From Rhizobium sp. CF080 (GTDB lineage: Bacteria; Pseudomonadota; Alphaproteobacteria; Rhizobiales; Rhizobiaceae): a DNA stretch of 64,000 nucleotides. The stretch is taken from NCBI RefSeq assembly GCF_000282095.2, contig NZ_AKKC02000004.1, forward strand, positions 310,001 to 374,000, written 5' to 3'. Below, piece by piece: positions 26,471-35,429 of the stretch. Each line of letters starts with the position of its first letter. The stretch's first letter is position 1. Position numbers and translations under genes: made by a program. The notes beneath the pieces were generated by a model that saw only the letters and a list, made by a program, of their open reading frames with translations, was not told where the DNA came from and searched no databases.

Positions 26471-26971
26471 TCACCGGGCCGTTCTGCGTTCATTGAGTTC
26501 GAGGAAGGCGCAGCCGCGGGCGGCGATGCCGCCATCGTCGGTTGCGTTGAGATCCGCCAGGATGTCGGCGATCGTCACCTTGGCGAGTTCGGCGCGATAG
26601 GCCTTTTCGGCCTTGAGCATCGCGGCGTTGATGCCGCAGGGCTTGCTGAAATAGCGGCCCGGCAGCGGGTTCGGCCCGCGCTGGCGAATTTCGGCACAGC
26701 GGAAGGCCGGGGCCGGCCCCTCGACGGCCAGCACGATGTCCAGGAGCGTAATCTCCTCCGGCTTTTTCGCAAGACGATATCCGCCCTTCGGACCGGGCAC
26801 CGTTTCCACCAGCCTGGCGCCGGACAGCGCCTGGAGATGTTTCAGCAGGTAGCTGGTCGAAACACCGTGGAATTCCGCCAGCGCCGAGGCCGACAGGACC
26901 CCGCCTTCGGAAAGGCTCGACATCATGCTGATGCTGTGGATCGCCTGTTCGACGCCGTCGCCGAGTTTCAT
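26471..26971 (-). CDS. Rrf2-family transcriptional regulator
   Basis: 166-aa winged-helix regulator: HTH region (SVSTSYLLKHLQALSGA-type, about 28-55), wing GPKGGYRLAKKPEEITLLDIV and a C-terminal redox region with Cys92 and Cys112 (RCAEIR; SKPCGINAAM) plus Cys154. Rrf2 proteins sense redox, NO or iron through Cys or Fe-S clusters; here the spacing of two Cys by 20 residues differs from the tight three-Cys NsrR/IscR pattern. A perfect palindrome lies 14 bp before the ATG, and an AhpD-like gene follows. Confidence 0.92.
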   Translation of the reverse strand: MKLGDGVEQAIHSISMMSSLSEGGVLSASALAEFHGVSTSYLLKHLQALSGARLVETVPGPKGGYRLAKKPEEITLLDIVLAVEGPAPAFRCAEIRQRGPNPLPGRYFSKPCGINAAMLKAEKAYRAELAKVTIADILADLNATDDGGIAARGCAFLELNERRTAR

Positions 26972-26984
26972 TGATCATCTCCAT

Positions 26985-27009
26985 ATCGTGGATAAAATTT
27001 ATCCACGAT
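26985..27009. promoter_or_regulatory. 25-bp palindromic operator of the Rrf2 gene
   Basis: Arms ATCGTGGATAAA (26985-26996) and TTTATCCACGAT (26998-27009) with a single central base; all 12 pairs match. It sits 14 bp upstream of the Rrf2 start and 57 bp before the helicase start, so it could also influence the divergent repair operon. Binding by the Rrf2 protein is inferred from position and symmetry. Confidence 0.75.
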
Positions 27010-27065
27010 TATCGCCCTCGCGTCAAGCCCCTTCTTTTTCGTCCGCTTTCTCTTAACTTAACGGC

Positions 27066-29600
27066 GTGGATATCGTCGAAACCCATTCCTCCGGCCGTGA
27101 CGCCGCGCTTCTGCCCCGGCCGTTCCAGAAATGGTTCGCGGAGAAGGGTTGGCAGCCGCGCGCCCATCAGTTGGAATTGCTGTCGCGCTCCACATCGGGC
27201 GAAAACATGCTGCTGATCGCGCCCACCGGCGCCGGCAAGACGCTTGCCGGTTTCCTGCCGTCGCTGACCGATCTCACGCGCCGCGGCAAGATCCCGCCGG
27301 GCTCCGCCTTCACCGGCATCCACACGCTCTACATCTCGCCCTTGAAGGCGCTCGCCGTCGATATCGAGCGCAACCTGATGAAGCCCGTCTCCGAGATGGG
27401 CCTTGAGATCTCGATCGAGAACCGCACCGGCGACACGCCGCAGGCCAAACGCCAGCGCCAGAAGCTCAACCCGCCGGATATACTGCTGACGACGCCGGAA
27501 CAGGTGGCGCTGCTGCTTGCGAATAAAGAGGCCGAACGTTTCTTCAAGGACCTGAAATACGTGGTCCTCGACGAGCTGCATTCGCTGGTCACCTCCAAAC
27601 GCGGCCATCTTCTGTCGCTCGGCCTTGCCCGCATCCGCAAACACGCGCCGCATATGCGCACCATCGGCCTCTCGGCCACCGTCTCCGATCCCATGGACCT
27701 GCAGCGCTGGCTGGTGCCCCAGAGCGCCGTGGAAGGCGAACATCCGGCCTTGCCCGCCGGCCTCGTGCATGTCACAGGCGGTGCCGCCCCCGATATCACC
27801 ATCATGCGCACCGAGGACCGCATCCCCTGGTCCGGCCATGTCTCGACCTATGCGATCCCCGAGGTCTACGAGGAGATCAGGCGCCACAAGACGACGCTGA
27901 TTTTCGTCAACACCCGCTTCCAGGCGGAACTGCTGTTCCAGACGCTGTGGACGATCAACGAGGACAACCTGCCGATCGCGCTCCACCACGGCTCGCTCGA
28001 TGCCGGCCAGCGCCGCAAGGTCGAGGCGGCCATGGCCGCCAACCGGCTGCGCGCCGTCGTCGCCACGTCCACGCTCGACCTCGGCATGGACTGGGGCGAT
28101 GTCGATCTCGTCGTCCATGTCGGCGCGCCCAAAGGCGCCAGCCGCCTGGCCCAGCGCATCGGCCGTTCCAATCACCGCATGGACGAGCCGTCGAAGGCGA
28201 TCCTGGTGCCGGCCAACCGTTTCGAGGTGATGGAATGCCAGGCGGCACTCGACGCCAATTATCTCGGCGCCCAGGATACGCCGCCGGTCGGCGAGGGCGC
28301 GCTCGATGTGCTCGCCCAGCATGTGCTGGGCATGGCTTGCGCCGAGCCTTTCGACCCGGTCGAGCTCTACGACGAGATCACATCAGCCTCGCCCTATGCA
28401 AACCTCTCCTGGGAGATGTTCGAGCGCATCGTCGATTTCGTCGCGACCGGCGGTTATGCGCTACGCTCCTACGAGCGTTACGCCAAGATCCGCAAGACCA
28501 AGGACGGGCGCTGGCGGGTCTCCAACCCGGCCGTCGCCCAGCAATATCGCTTGAATCTCGGCACGATCGTCGAGGCGACCGAGCTCAATGTCCGGCTGGT
28601 GAAGCGCAACGCCAAGGGCACGGTCGGCCGCGGCGGCATGTCGCTCGGCAAGGTCGAGGAATATTTCCTCGAGCAGCTGGTGCAGGGTGATACCTTCCTG
28701 TTCGCCGGCAAGGTGCTGCGCTTCGAAGGCATCCGCGAGAACGAATGCCTGGTCTCCAACGCGTTCTCGCTCGATCCGAAAATCCCCGCCTATGCCGGCG
28801 GCAAGTTTCCGCTCTCCACCTATCTCGCCGACCAGGTGCGCGGCATGCTCGCCGATCCCGATCGCTGGGGCGTGTTGCCGGACCAGGTCCGCGACTGGCT
28901 GAACATCCAGCGCGAACGCTCGATGCTGCCTGCCCGGGATGAACTGCTGATCGAGACCTTTCCGCGCGGAAAACGGTTCTTCATGATCGCCTATTGTTTT
29001 GAAGGGCGGCTCGCCCACCAGACGCTCGGCATGCTGCTCACCCGCCGGCTGGAGCGCGCCGGCGCCCACCCCCTCGGCTTTGTCGCGACGGATTATTCGC
29101 TCGCCATCTGGGGCCTCAACGATATCGGCGCGATGGTCAGGTCCGGTCGCCTCAGCCTCTCCGACCTCTTCGACGAGGACATGCTCGGCGACGATCTCGA
29201 AGCCTGGCTCGACGAAAGCTACATGCTGAAGCGCACTTTCCGCAATTGCGCCGTGATTTCCGGCCTGATCGAGCGCCGCCACCCCGGCAAGGAAAAGACC
29301 GGCCGCCAGGTCACCGTCTCGACCGATCTCATCTACGACGTGCTGCGCAGCCACGAGCCCGACCACATCCTCCTGGAGGCGACGCGGCGGGATGCGGCAT
29401 CCGGTCTTTTGGATCTTGCCCGATTAGGCGATATGCTGGCGCGAATCAGGGGGCACATCACCCACCGCGATCTCGACCGCGTCTCGCCGCTCGCCGTTCC
29501 CATCATGCTGGAGATCGGTAAGGAGCCGGTGCCGGGCAAGGCGCATGATGCGGTGCTGCAGGAAGCCGCCGACGAACTGATCGCGGAGGCGCTTGGCTGA
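27066..29600 (+). CDS. Ligase-associated DNA damage response DEXH helicase (Lhr-like)
   Basis: 844-aa superfamily 2 helicase: Walker A APTGAGKTLAGFL (about 53-65), DEXH box VLDELHSLV, motif III GLSATVSDP, helicase C motifs NTRFQAELLFQTL, TSTLDLGMDWG and QRIGRSNHR, then the Lhr-type winged-helix and C-terminal domains. Start is GTG. It overlaps the nuclease/phosphoesterase gene by 1 nt. In many bacteria this helicase is encoded with PdeM, an ATP-dependent ligase and an exonuclease; the latter two are not adjacent here. Confidence 0.92.
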   Translation: MDIVETHSSGRDAALLPRPFQKWFAEKGWQPRAHQLELLSRSTSGENMLLIAPTGAGKTLAGFLPSLTDLTRRGKIPPGSAFTGIHTLYISPLKALAVDIERNLMKPVSEMGLEISIENRTGDTPQAKRQRQKLNPPDILLTTPEQVALLLANKEAERFFKDLKYVVLDELHSLVTSKRGHLLSLGLARIRKHAPHMRTIGLSATVSDPMDLQRWLVPQSAVEGEHPALPAGLVHVTGGAAPDITIMRTEDRIPWSGHVSTYAIPEVYEEIRRHKTTLIFVNTRFQAELLFQTLWTINEDNLPIALHHGSLDAGQRRKVEAAMAANRLRAVVATSTLDLGMDWGDVDLVVHVGAPKGASRLAQRIGRSNHRMDEPSKAILVPANRFEVMECQAALDANYLGAQDTPPVGEGALDVLAQHVLGMACAEPFDPVELYDEITSASPYANLSWEMFERIVDFVATGGYALRSYERYAKIRKTKDGRWRVSNPAVAQQYRLNLGTIVEATELNVRLVKRNAKGTVGRGGMSLGKVEEYFLEQLVQGDTFLFAGKVLRFEGIRENECLVSNAFSLDPKIPAYAGGKFPLSTYLADQVRGMLADPDRWGVLPDQVRDWLNIQRERSMLPARDELLIETFPRGKRFFMIAYCFEGRLAHQTLGMLLTRRLERAGAHPLGFVATDYSLAIWGLNDIGAMVRSGRLSLSDLFDEDMLGDDLEAWLDESYMLKRTFRNCAVISGLIERRHPGKEKTGRQVTVSTDLIYDVLRSHEPDHILLEATRRDAASGLLDLARLGDMLARIRGHITHRDLDRVSPLAVPIMLEIGKEPVPGKAHDAVLQEAADELIAEALG

Positions 29601-30361
29601 TGCGGTACGCTGGACTGGAAGACGTTGAATTGATGCATCGCCTCGCTTTGGCGCGAACGATTTCGGGGGGAATGGCCGCAACCGGTGCGGAAGAGATCGT
29701 CGTGAACGGCGTTCTCGCCGTCTGCGATCCGCTGGGTGGCCTCTACCTGCCGGAAACCGGTACGCTCGTCGTCTCCGACCTGCATCTGGAAAAAGGTGCC
29801 GCCTTCGCCCGCCGCGGCATGATGCTGCCGCCCTACGATACCATCGCCACGCTCAACATCCTGTCGGCCGTCATCACCCGCTACGACCCGAAGGTCGTGA
29901 TCTCGCTCGGTGACAATTTCCATGACCGCAAGGGCTCGGAGCACCTGCCGGCCGACCTGCGCTCGTTGATCACGGCGATGGCGCGCGGCCGCGACTGGAT
30001 CTGGATCAACGGCAATCATGATCCGGACGGCACGGTGGATCTTCCGGGCACCTGCACCGACGAACTCTTTCATGGCGGCCTCGTCTTCCGCCACGAGCCG
30101 AGCCTGATTTCCGGCAAGGGCGAGATCGCCGGCCACCTTCATCCGTCGGCCACCGTCCGGCGCCGGGAAAAATCCGTCCGCCGCCCGTGTTTTGCAAGCG
30201 ACGGCGCCCGCCTCCTCATGCCGGCCTTCGGCGTGCTCGCCGGCGGCCTCGACCTGCGCCACCGGGCCATGCACGGCCTGTTCGACCGCGATGCCCTGGT
30301 CGCGCACCTGCTCGGCCGCGACCGCATCTATTCGGTCCGCTACGGCAATCTGATCGGCTGA
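29600..30361 (+). CDS. pdeM: Ligase-associated DNA damage response endonuclease PdeM
   Basis: 253-aa calcineurin-like metallophosphoesterase with metal-binding blocks VVSDLHLEKGAAFARRG, SLGDNFHDR, INGNHDPDG and EIAGHLHPS; coordination residues all present. Family members have phosphodiesterase/endonuclease activity and belong with the Lhr-like helicase. Start overlaps the helicase stop (TGATG). The first 25-30 residues are not typical of the family, so translation might begin at an internal ATG (MHRL or MAATG). Confidence 0.9.
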   Translation: MRYAGLEDVELMHRLALARTISGGMAATGAEEIVVNGVLAVCDPLGGLYLPETGTLVVSDLHLEKGAAFARRGMMLPPYDTIATLNILSAVITRYDPKVVISLGDNFHDRKGSEHLPADLRSLITAMARGRDWIWINGNHDPDGTVDLPGTCTDELFHGGLVFRHEPSLISGKGEIAGHLHPSATVRRREKSVRRPCFASDGARLLMPAFGVLAGGLDLRHRAMHGLFDRDALVAHLLGRDRIYSVRYGNLIG

Positions 30362-30365
30362 TTGA

Positions 30366-30638
30366 TCATAAGACGCGCTGCAGCGCCTGAACTGTTCTCA
30401 TCGCCCGATCATGCGCGTCAGGCCCGTGCCCGAGCGCCATATGCTCACTTTCGATCTCCATGAGAAAGTCGGCGACCTGGCCTTGTGACCGCCCTGCGTG
30501 CAACATTCCGCGCGCCTGCAGAAGATAGCTGTCATATTCATCGGCCGCGCCCTCCGGTGGCCCGGTGTCAGTATTGAGGCCGATCGGGTCCCATATGGAC
30601 CAGCCGATGTCGCGCAGTTCCGCCAGTTCGTTACTCAT
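30366..30638 (-). CDS. Small hypothetical protein
   Basis: 90-aa acidic protein beginning MSNELAELRDIGWSIWDPIG and ending RAMRTVQALQRVL. The pattern of a helix-rich protein with DEYDSYLLQARGML suggests a small conserved soluble protein; I recognise no named family but recall similar proteins in rhizobia. It ends 5 bp from the pdeM stop and is convergent to it. Confidence 0.65.
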   Translation of the reverse strand: MSNELAELRDIGWSIWDPIGLNTDTGPPEGAADEYDSYLLQARGMLHAGRSQGQVADFLMEIESEHMALGHGPDAHDRAMRTVQALQRVL

Positions 30639-30677
30639 CGCTGCTTTAAAGCGCACTCGCGGGCGGGAGGCAATGCC

Positions 30678-31115
30678 TCACCGATAGACCAGCACCGGCG
30701 TCTTGGAATGCGCCAGCACCTTCATCGTCACGCTGCCGAGCATGAACGCCTTGAAGCCCGAGCGGCCATGCGAGGCCATGGCGATGACGTCGCAATTGTA
30801 GGTCCCGGCGGCCTCGATGATGGTGGTGGCCGGATCGACGCTTTGCAGCTTTACCGTTTCGCAGGCGACGAGGCGCTGTTTCGCCGCTTCCTTCGCGTCG
30901 GCGAGAATGCCGTCGGCCGCCTCATTGTTCTGGCGGTTATATTCCGCATAGGCGATTTCCATGCCGCTCGGATTGAGCGTGAACACCTGCAGCGGCTCCA
31001 TCACCACCAGAACGGTGGCTTCGGCGCCGATTTCATGTGCGAAGTCGAGCGCCTTTTCGAGCGCGCTGGTCGAAAGCGCGGAGCCATCGGTCGGAATGAG
31101 AACATGTTTGAACAT
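30678..31115 (-). CDS. Universal stress protein (UspA family)
   Basis: 145-aa cytoplasmic protein starting MFKHVLIPTDGSALS, with DVIAMASHGRSGFKAFMLGSVT split over residues about 108-130 and a typical end KVLAHSKTPVLVYR. The GxxGRSG-like ATP-binding pattern (ASHGRSGF) is present. It accumulates under stress; exact role unknown. Lies 39 bp upstream of the small hypothetical gene, on the same strand. Confidence 0.92.
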   Translation of the reverse strand: MFKHVLIPTDGSALSTSALEKALDFAHEIGAEATVLVVMEPLQVFTLNPSGMEIAYAEYNRQNNEAADGILADAKEAAKQRLVACETVKLQSVDPATTIIEAAGTYNCDVIAMASHGRSGFKAFMLGSVTMKVLAHSKTPVLVYR

Positions 31116-31198
31116 CTGAGCCTCCTTCTTTGGTTGAAACCATTATCGTCCGTTGTGCAGGCCGCTCATTGATCCAGCGCAAGCCAAAGGGTGGGCCT

Positions 31199-32155
31199 TC
31201 ACGACGGCAGCACGTGTGCCGGCCAGGGATTGATCCCGTCCCGCAGCCAGCGGACGCTGTCCCGCCAGAAGCCCTCCCGGTGCCGGGAGTGGAACAGGCT
31301 GAAATGGCCGATGGCAGGCAGGCCATAGTCCTGCGGCGCCAGTAGAACCTGCGTCACCTCCGCGTTGCCATAATACCTGAGTGTCCGCCGGATCGCAGTC
31401 ACGGTTCCGATATCATCGTCCGCCATGGTGACGGCCAGGATCGGCGCCGTCACCGCGTCGAACCGGCGAAGCACGTCGTCCCGCTCCGTTGCCGGATGGG
31501 TGCGCTCCATTCTTGCGCCGCGAAAACTCCATTCGTTCGCGACCCCCGCCGGCAGATCCTCCAGCCATCCGAGACGCTTGCCGGGGAAATAGCCGAAGGC
31601 CGCAGTCAGAGCCGGCATGGCCACATGCCATTTGAGAAACAGCCGCAGGCGATGGTCGCGCGCATAGTCGGGCCAGTAGGCATATTGCGCCCCCATGGTC
31701 AGCATCCGGTCGATGCGTCCAGCCTTCGGCGAAAGCCCCGGCAGGTATCCGCCGATGCTGTGGCCGACGACATGGAGCGGTTGCTTCGGCCGGGCCGCAT
31801 CCATATGCCGGAGCGCGGCGTCGAAATCCTGCTCGCCCCATTCCCGCCAGCGATAGCCGCATCCCTTGAGGTTTAGGGGACGCGACAGGCCGATGCCGCG
31901 ATAGTCATAGGTCAGCACGTCGAATCCTTCGCCGGCCAGGAAGTCGGCGTAATAATGATAGTAGCGGGCGAGCACCCCGGTGGCCGGATTGACGACGACG
32001 CTGCCGATCGCCGAGGACCGGGCTGGCCAGAAATGACCATGGACAACGATGCCGTCCCGGCAGACCAGGCTGACAGGCTCCCCGGCAGGACGTGAAGCGC
32101 GGGCGCCACCGTCGTTTCCCCGGCCCGAGGGCGCTTCGCATTGCGTATCGGTCAT
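31199..32155 (-). CDS. Alpha/beta-fold hydrolase
   Basis: 318-aa protein with the nucleophile elbow VVGHSIGGYLPG (Ser about residue 134), LTYDYRGIGLSRP and a late His in GHFSLFHSRHREG. Acid residue likely in AVTMADDDIGTV. It resembles YheT-like or serine aminopeptidase-type hydrolases of rhizobia; substrate not evident. GGAGGAGG precedes the ATG at 32155. It appears monocistronic. Confidence 0.88.
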   Translation of the reverse strand: MTDTQCEAPSGRGNDGGARASRPAGEPVSLVCRDGIVVHGHFWPARSSAIGSVVVNPATGVLARYYHYYADFLAGEGFDVLTYDYRGIGLSRPLNLKGCGYRWREWGEQDFDAALRHMDAARPKQPLHVVGHSIGGYLPGLSPKAGRIDRMLTMGAQYAYWPDYARDHRLRLFLKWHVAMPALTAAFGYFPGKRLGWLEDLPAGVANEWSFRGARMERTHPATERDDVLRRFDAVTAPILAVTMADDDIGTVTAIRRTLRYYGNAEVTQVLLAPQDYGLPAIGHFSLFHSRHREGFWRDSVRWLRDGINPWPAHVLPS

Positions 32156-32227
32156 CGTCCTCCTCCTTGGAACGGTGACCATATATCGCGCTCCGTGAGG
32201 CGCAATTGGCCGAAGGGAGAAGGCGGC

Positions 32228-34018
32228 TCAGATCTCGCCGGAAACCTCGCGCCGCCTTCGGTCGAGTTCTTCCGCGTAGCGTCGCAAGGTATGGCTTTCG
32301 CTGAGCTGCCCCACGACCTTGCGCTCGATCTGGTTGTTGACGACCGCCAGCGCTTCCGCCTCCAGCCTGTCGAAGATCGCCGCCGCCTGCTTGGCGTTCA
32401 TGGACCGCAGAAGCATGTCGTTCCTGTATTTCACGAAGGAGGCGAGCATCGGCTTTTCCGCCGCATCCTCGGTCGGTGCCGCATAGATGTCCGGCAAAAG
32501 CACCATGCCCGCATATTTCTCCGCCTCGTCGAGCAGGATCACCCGCTGCGTCGAGCCGAGCGGGAAACGGTTGCGGAATTCCTCGATACTCATCGAAACC
32601 GGGGCCGTGCGGATGTCGGGGCGCATCATCCGTTCGACCGTCAGGTTGCGGATCCAGCCGACATCATGAGCGCTGCGGATGCTTTCGCCGCGAAGATGGA
32701 AGCGCCACGTGGCGAAGGAATAGCCGAACGTGTTGCGCACGGTCAGCGAAGACGTGATCACGGCGGCAAGCGCCAGTACGGTGATCGGAAAGTCGCCGGT
32801 GATTTCGAGCGCCAGGAAGGTCATGGTCAGCGGCCCGCCGATCACCGCCACCGCCATCGCGCTCATGCCGACAACCGCATAGATGACCGGCGTCAGCGTC
32901 GCGTGGACGAAGATATAGGGCGCCGAATAGGCGAAGATCTTGCCGAGCAGGGCGCCCATGAACAGCGATGCGAAGAACAGGCCGCCACGAAAGCCGGAGC
33001 CGATTGATACGGCCGATGCCAGAGATTTCAACGCCAGAATGGCGAGCAGCGCCGGGATCGTCAGGTTCTGGCTGAGATTGAGATGCAGCGCCCCGTGGCC
33101 GGCAGACATCACCTGCTGGTCGACGAGCGCGAGAAGCCCGATCAGGATGCCACCGATCGCCGGCCGCAAGGCGGGCGAGAGCGAGCTCTTGCGCGCCGTC
33201 TCCTCGACGAAGGTGACGCCCTTCATGAGCAGAATGCCGCCGCCGGCGCAGAAGGCGCCGAGCAGGATCGCCGGCAGGTAATCGGCTGGCACGACCGCGC
33301 CGAAGTCGCCGACATCGATCAGGAATTCCTCGCCGAAGAACAATCGGGTCACGACCGTCGCGACCAGCGCCGAGACGACGACCGGGGTGAGGCTCATGAT
33401 CGTATAGGTGCCGATGATCAGCTCGAAGGCATAAAAGGCGCCCGTCAGTGGCGCGTTGAAGGCAGCGGCGATGGCACCGGACGCACCGCAGCCGACGAGG
33501 ATGCGCAGATCCGACCGGCGCAACTGCAGCAGCAGCCCGATCTTGGAAGCGATCCCGGAGGAGAGCTGCGTATAACCGGCTTCCAGCCCGACAGAGGCGC
33601 CAAAACCGTTGGAAATCAGGTTCTGGACGGCGACGAGAATGCTGTCGGTCAGGGACAGGCGTCCGCCATGCAGCGCATTCGCCTCGATCGGATCGACCAT
33701 CGGCTTCTTGCGCCAGCGCCTGAGGATCAGGAACAACAAGCCGAGAATGATGCCGCCCACGATGGGGGCGAGCAGAATCGTCAGCCGGTCCGTACCGGTC
33801 GATGAACTCAGCCTTTCTTCGCCGCTCAGTCCGAAGATGAGCCGGTGCATCTCCTGGGAGATGAAACTCATGCCGGCGATCGCGAGCCCGGAGGCCACAC
33901 CGACCAGGGCTGCGACAGCGATAAGCCCGAATTCGCTGCGCCGGACGAGCACCCGCAACTGGCCCGGATTGAGAACAACCCGGGCAAAGGGCAGGAGAGA
34001 AGGGAACCGGCTGAACAT
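32228..34018 (-). CDS. CLC-family chloride channel/transporter with C-terminal CBS region
   Basis: 596-aa membrane protein. The first 430 residues carry CLC helices including GFGASVGLEAGYTQ (equivalent of GxEGP, gating Glu retained), RILVGCGASGAIAAAFNAPLTGAFYAFE and SGFRGGLFFASLFMG; the remainder is a soluble region with two CBS-like halves (RMMRPDIRTAPVSM; FDRLEAEALAVVNNQ). It moves anions across the inner membrane, perhaps as a proton exchanger; gating by CBS ligand is inferred. Confidence 0.9.
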   Translation of the reverse strand: MFSRFPSLLPFARVVLNPGQLRVLVRRSEFGLIAVAALVGVASGLAIAGMSFISQEMHRLIFGLSGEERLSSSTGTDRLTILLAPIVGGIILGLLFLILRRWRKKPMVDPIEANALHGGRLSLTDSILVAVQNLISNGFGASVGLEAGYTQLSSGIASKIGLLLQLRRSDLRILVGCGASGAIAAAFNAPLTGAFYAFELIIGTYTIMSLTPVVVSALVATVVTRLFFGEEFLIDVGDFGAVVPADYLPAILLGAFCAGGGILLMKGVTFVEETARKSSLSPALRPAIGGILIGLLALVDQQVMSAGHGALHLNLSQNLTIPALLAILALKSLASAVSIGSGFRGGLFFASLFMGALLGKIFAYSAPYIFVHATLTPVIYAVVGMSAMAVAVIGGPLTMTFLALEITGDFPITVLALAAVITSSLTVRNTFGYSFATWRFHLRGESIRSAHDVGWIRNLTVERMMRPDIRTAPVSMSIEEFRNRFPLGSTQRVILLDEAEKYAGMVLLPDIYAAPTEDAAEKPMLASFVKYRNDMLLRSMNAKQAAAIFDRLEAEALAVVNNQIERKVVGQLSESHTLRRYAEELDRRRREVSGEI

Positions 34019-34108
34019 GAACGTCTTACAGAAACGAGTTGGCGCGTCTCTAGCGCAAATATCCCTTCAGGCCAACAATCAATCCCTTGATGCCCTTCGC
34101 CTGCGACG

Positions 34109-34669
34109 TCAGGCCGCCTTGCCGACCGAATAGGTCAGGATCACCGCACCGTTGGCCGCAGTGCTGGAGCCGATCAGCTTGAGCTCCGTCTGCTGATCCG
34201 CCTTCTTGAAGAGCGGATTGCCAGAGCCGAGAAGGACCGGCACGATACACAGCCGATATTCGTCGACCAGGCCTTGGGCCATCAGCGACGCCACCAGTTC
34301 GGCGCTTCCGAAGATGAAGATCGTCTTGCCGTCCTCGCCCTTCAGTTTGTTGAGTTCGGCGACCGGATCGCTGACCACCCGCGTATTATTCCACGGCGCA
34401 TCCTTGATTGTTCTGGAGACTGCGATCTTGGCGATATTGTTCATATAGTCCTTGACCTTGCCGCCTTCCTCGGCAGTCGGCCAGTAGGCTGCCATGCCCT
34501 CATAGGTCTTGCGTCCAAACACCAGGAGGTCGCCTTCCTCTCCGAACTGTTCGGAGAGCTTTTCCAGTTCCGGCCCCCAGGCATGGCTGTGGAAGGCGAG
34601 GTCCCACGGCTTCTCTCCCTCGAAATAACCGTCGAGGGTCATCAGGTTCCAGACCACCAGCTTTCGCAT
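34109..34669 (-). CDS. RibD C-terminal / dihydrofolate reductase-like protein
   Basis: 186-aa NADPH-type reductase domain: MRKLVVWNLMTLDGYFEG at the start, VFGRKTYEGMAAYWPT, VSRTIKDAPWNNTRVV and IFIFGSAELVASLM. GGGAGG precedes the ATG at 34669. Proteins of this RibD_C group commonly sit beside an HxlR regulator, as here (divergent, 93 bp apart). Physiological substrate unknown. Confidence 0.9.
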   Translation of the reverse strand: MRKLVVWNLMTLDGYFEGEKPWDLAFHSHAWGPELEKLSEQFGEEGDLLVFGRKTYEGMAAYWPTAEEGGKVKDYMNNIAKIAVSRTIKDAPWNNTRVVSDPVAELNKLKGEDGKTIFIFGSAELVASLMAQGLVDEYRLCIVPVLLGSGNPLFKKADQQTELKLIGSSTAANGAVILTYSVGKAA

Positions 34670-34762
34670 GTCATCCTCCCTTGCGTTAAACCAGTTGCAA
34701 AAAACAAGCAGTTGAAAGCTAACCAAACCGATTGTAGAATGCAAGCGGTCTTGGAGAAAAAA
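34670..34762. promoter_or_regulatory. Divergent promoter between reductase and HxlR genes
   Basis: AT-richer 93-bp spacer with direct repeats CAGTTGCAAA (34692-34701) and CAGTTGAAAG (34710-34719), 18 bp apart. They are candidates for HxlR binding; no experimental parallel is claimed. Confidence 0.4.
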
Positions 34763-35278
34763 ATGAATGAAGCATATCGGTCGGGTTGCCCGATCAATCT
34801 GACGCTGGAGGTTCTGGGAGATCGCTGGAGCCTGATCGTTATCCGCGACATCATGTTCGGCAATCGCCGACACTTCCGCGAACTGCTGCAGAATTCCGAG
34901 GAAGGTATCGCTTCCAACATCCTCGCCGACCGCCTGAAACGGCTGGTGGAACGAGGCCTGCTCTCCCGCGAAGACGACCCGAGCCACAAGCAGAAGGGGA
35001 TCTACAGCCTCACCGAGATGTCGATCCGGCTGGTGCCGATCTTTGCGGAAATGGGCGCCTGGGGCCGACGCTTCATGCCGGTTTCCGAAGAGCTTTCGAT
35101 CCGCGCGCAACTGCTGGAGGAAGGCGGCCGGCCGCTCTGGGAGGATTTCATGGAAGAACTGCGCGTCCTGCATCTGCATGCCCCGCGTGATCCAGCCAAA
35201 CCATCCGTCTTCGACCGCCTGCGTGCCGCCTATCTCGAGGTCGTCGCCCGCAATGCAGCCGCGAACGCGGCCGAGTAG
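34763..35278 (+). CDS. HxlR-family transcriptional regulator
   Basis: 171-aa winged-helix regulator with the HxlR hallmarks CPINLTLEVLGDRWSLIVIRD and FGNRRHFRELLQNSEEGIASNILADRL (in consecutive blocks, residues about 8-55) and GLLSREDDPSHKQKGIYSLTE-type wing. Cys8 is at the usual redox-sensing position. Start ATG 34763 follows GGAG by 7 nt. Probably controls the divergent reductase gene. Confidence 0.92.
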   Translation: MNEAYRSGCPINLTLEVLGDRWSLIVIRDIMFGNRRHFRELLQNSEEGIASNILADRLKRLVERGLLSREDDPSHKQKGIYSLTEMSIRLVPIFAEMGAWGRRFMPVSEELSIRAQLLEEGGRPLWEDFMEELRVLHLHAPRDPAKPSVFDRLRAAYLEVVARNAAANAAE

Positions 35279-35429
35279 CCCGACATCGAGCCTGCGATCC
35301 GGCAGTCAGTCCGCCCGCTTCGAGTATTGCTTCTGCGGGCTGCTTTCAGTACGCATCTCCCCAGGGCATGGGCAATGGTTCATGGTGCGGCAGGTCGCGG
35401 CGACCGGTTCCAGACAATGGATGGCACAT

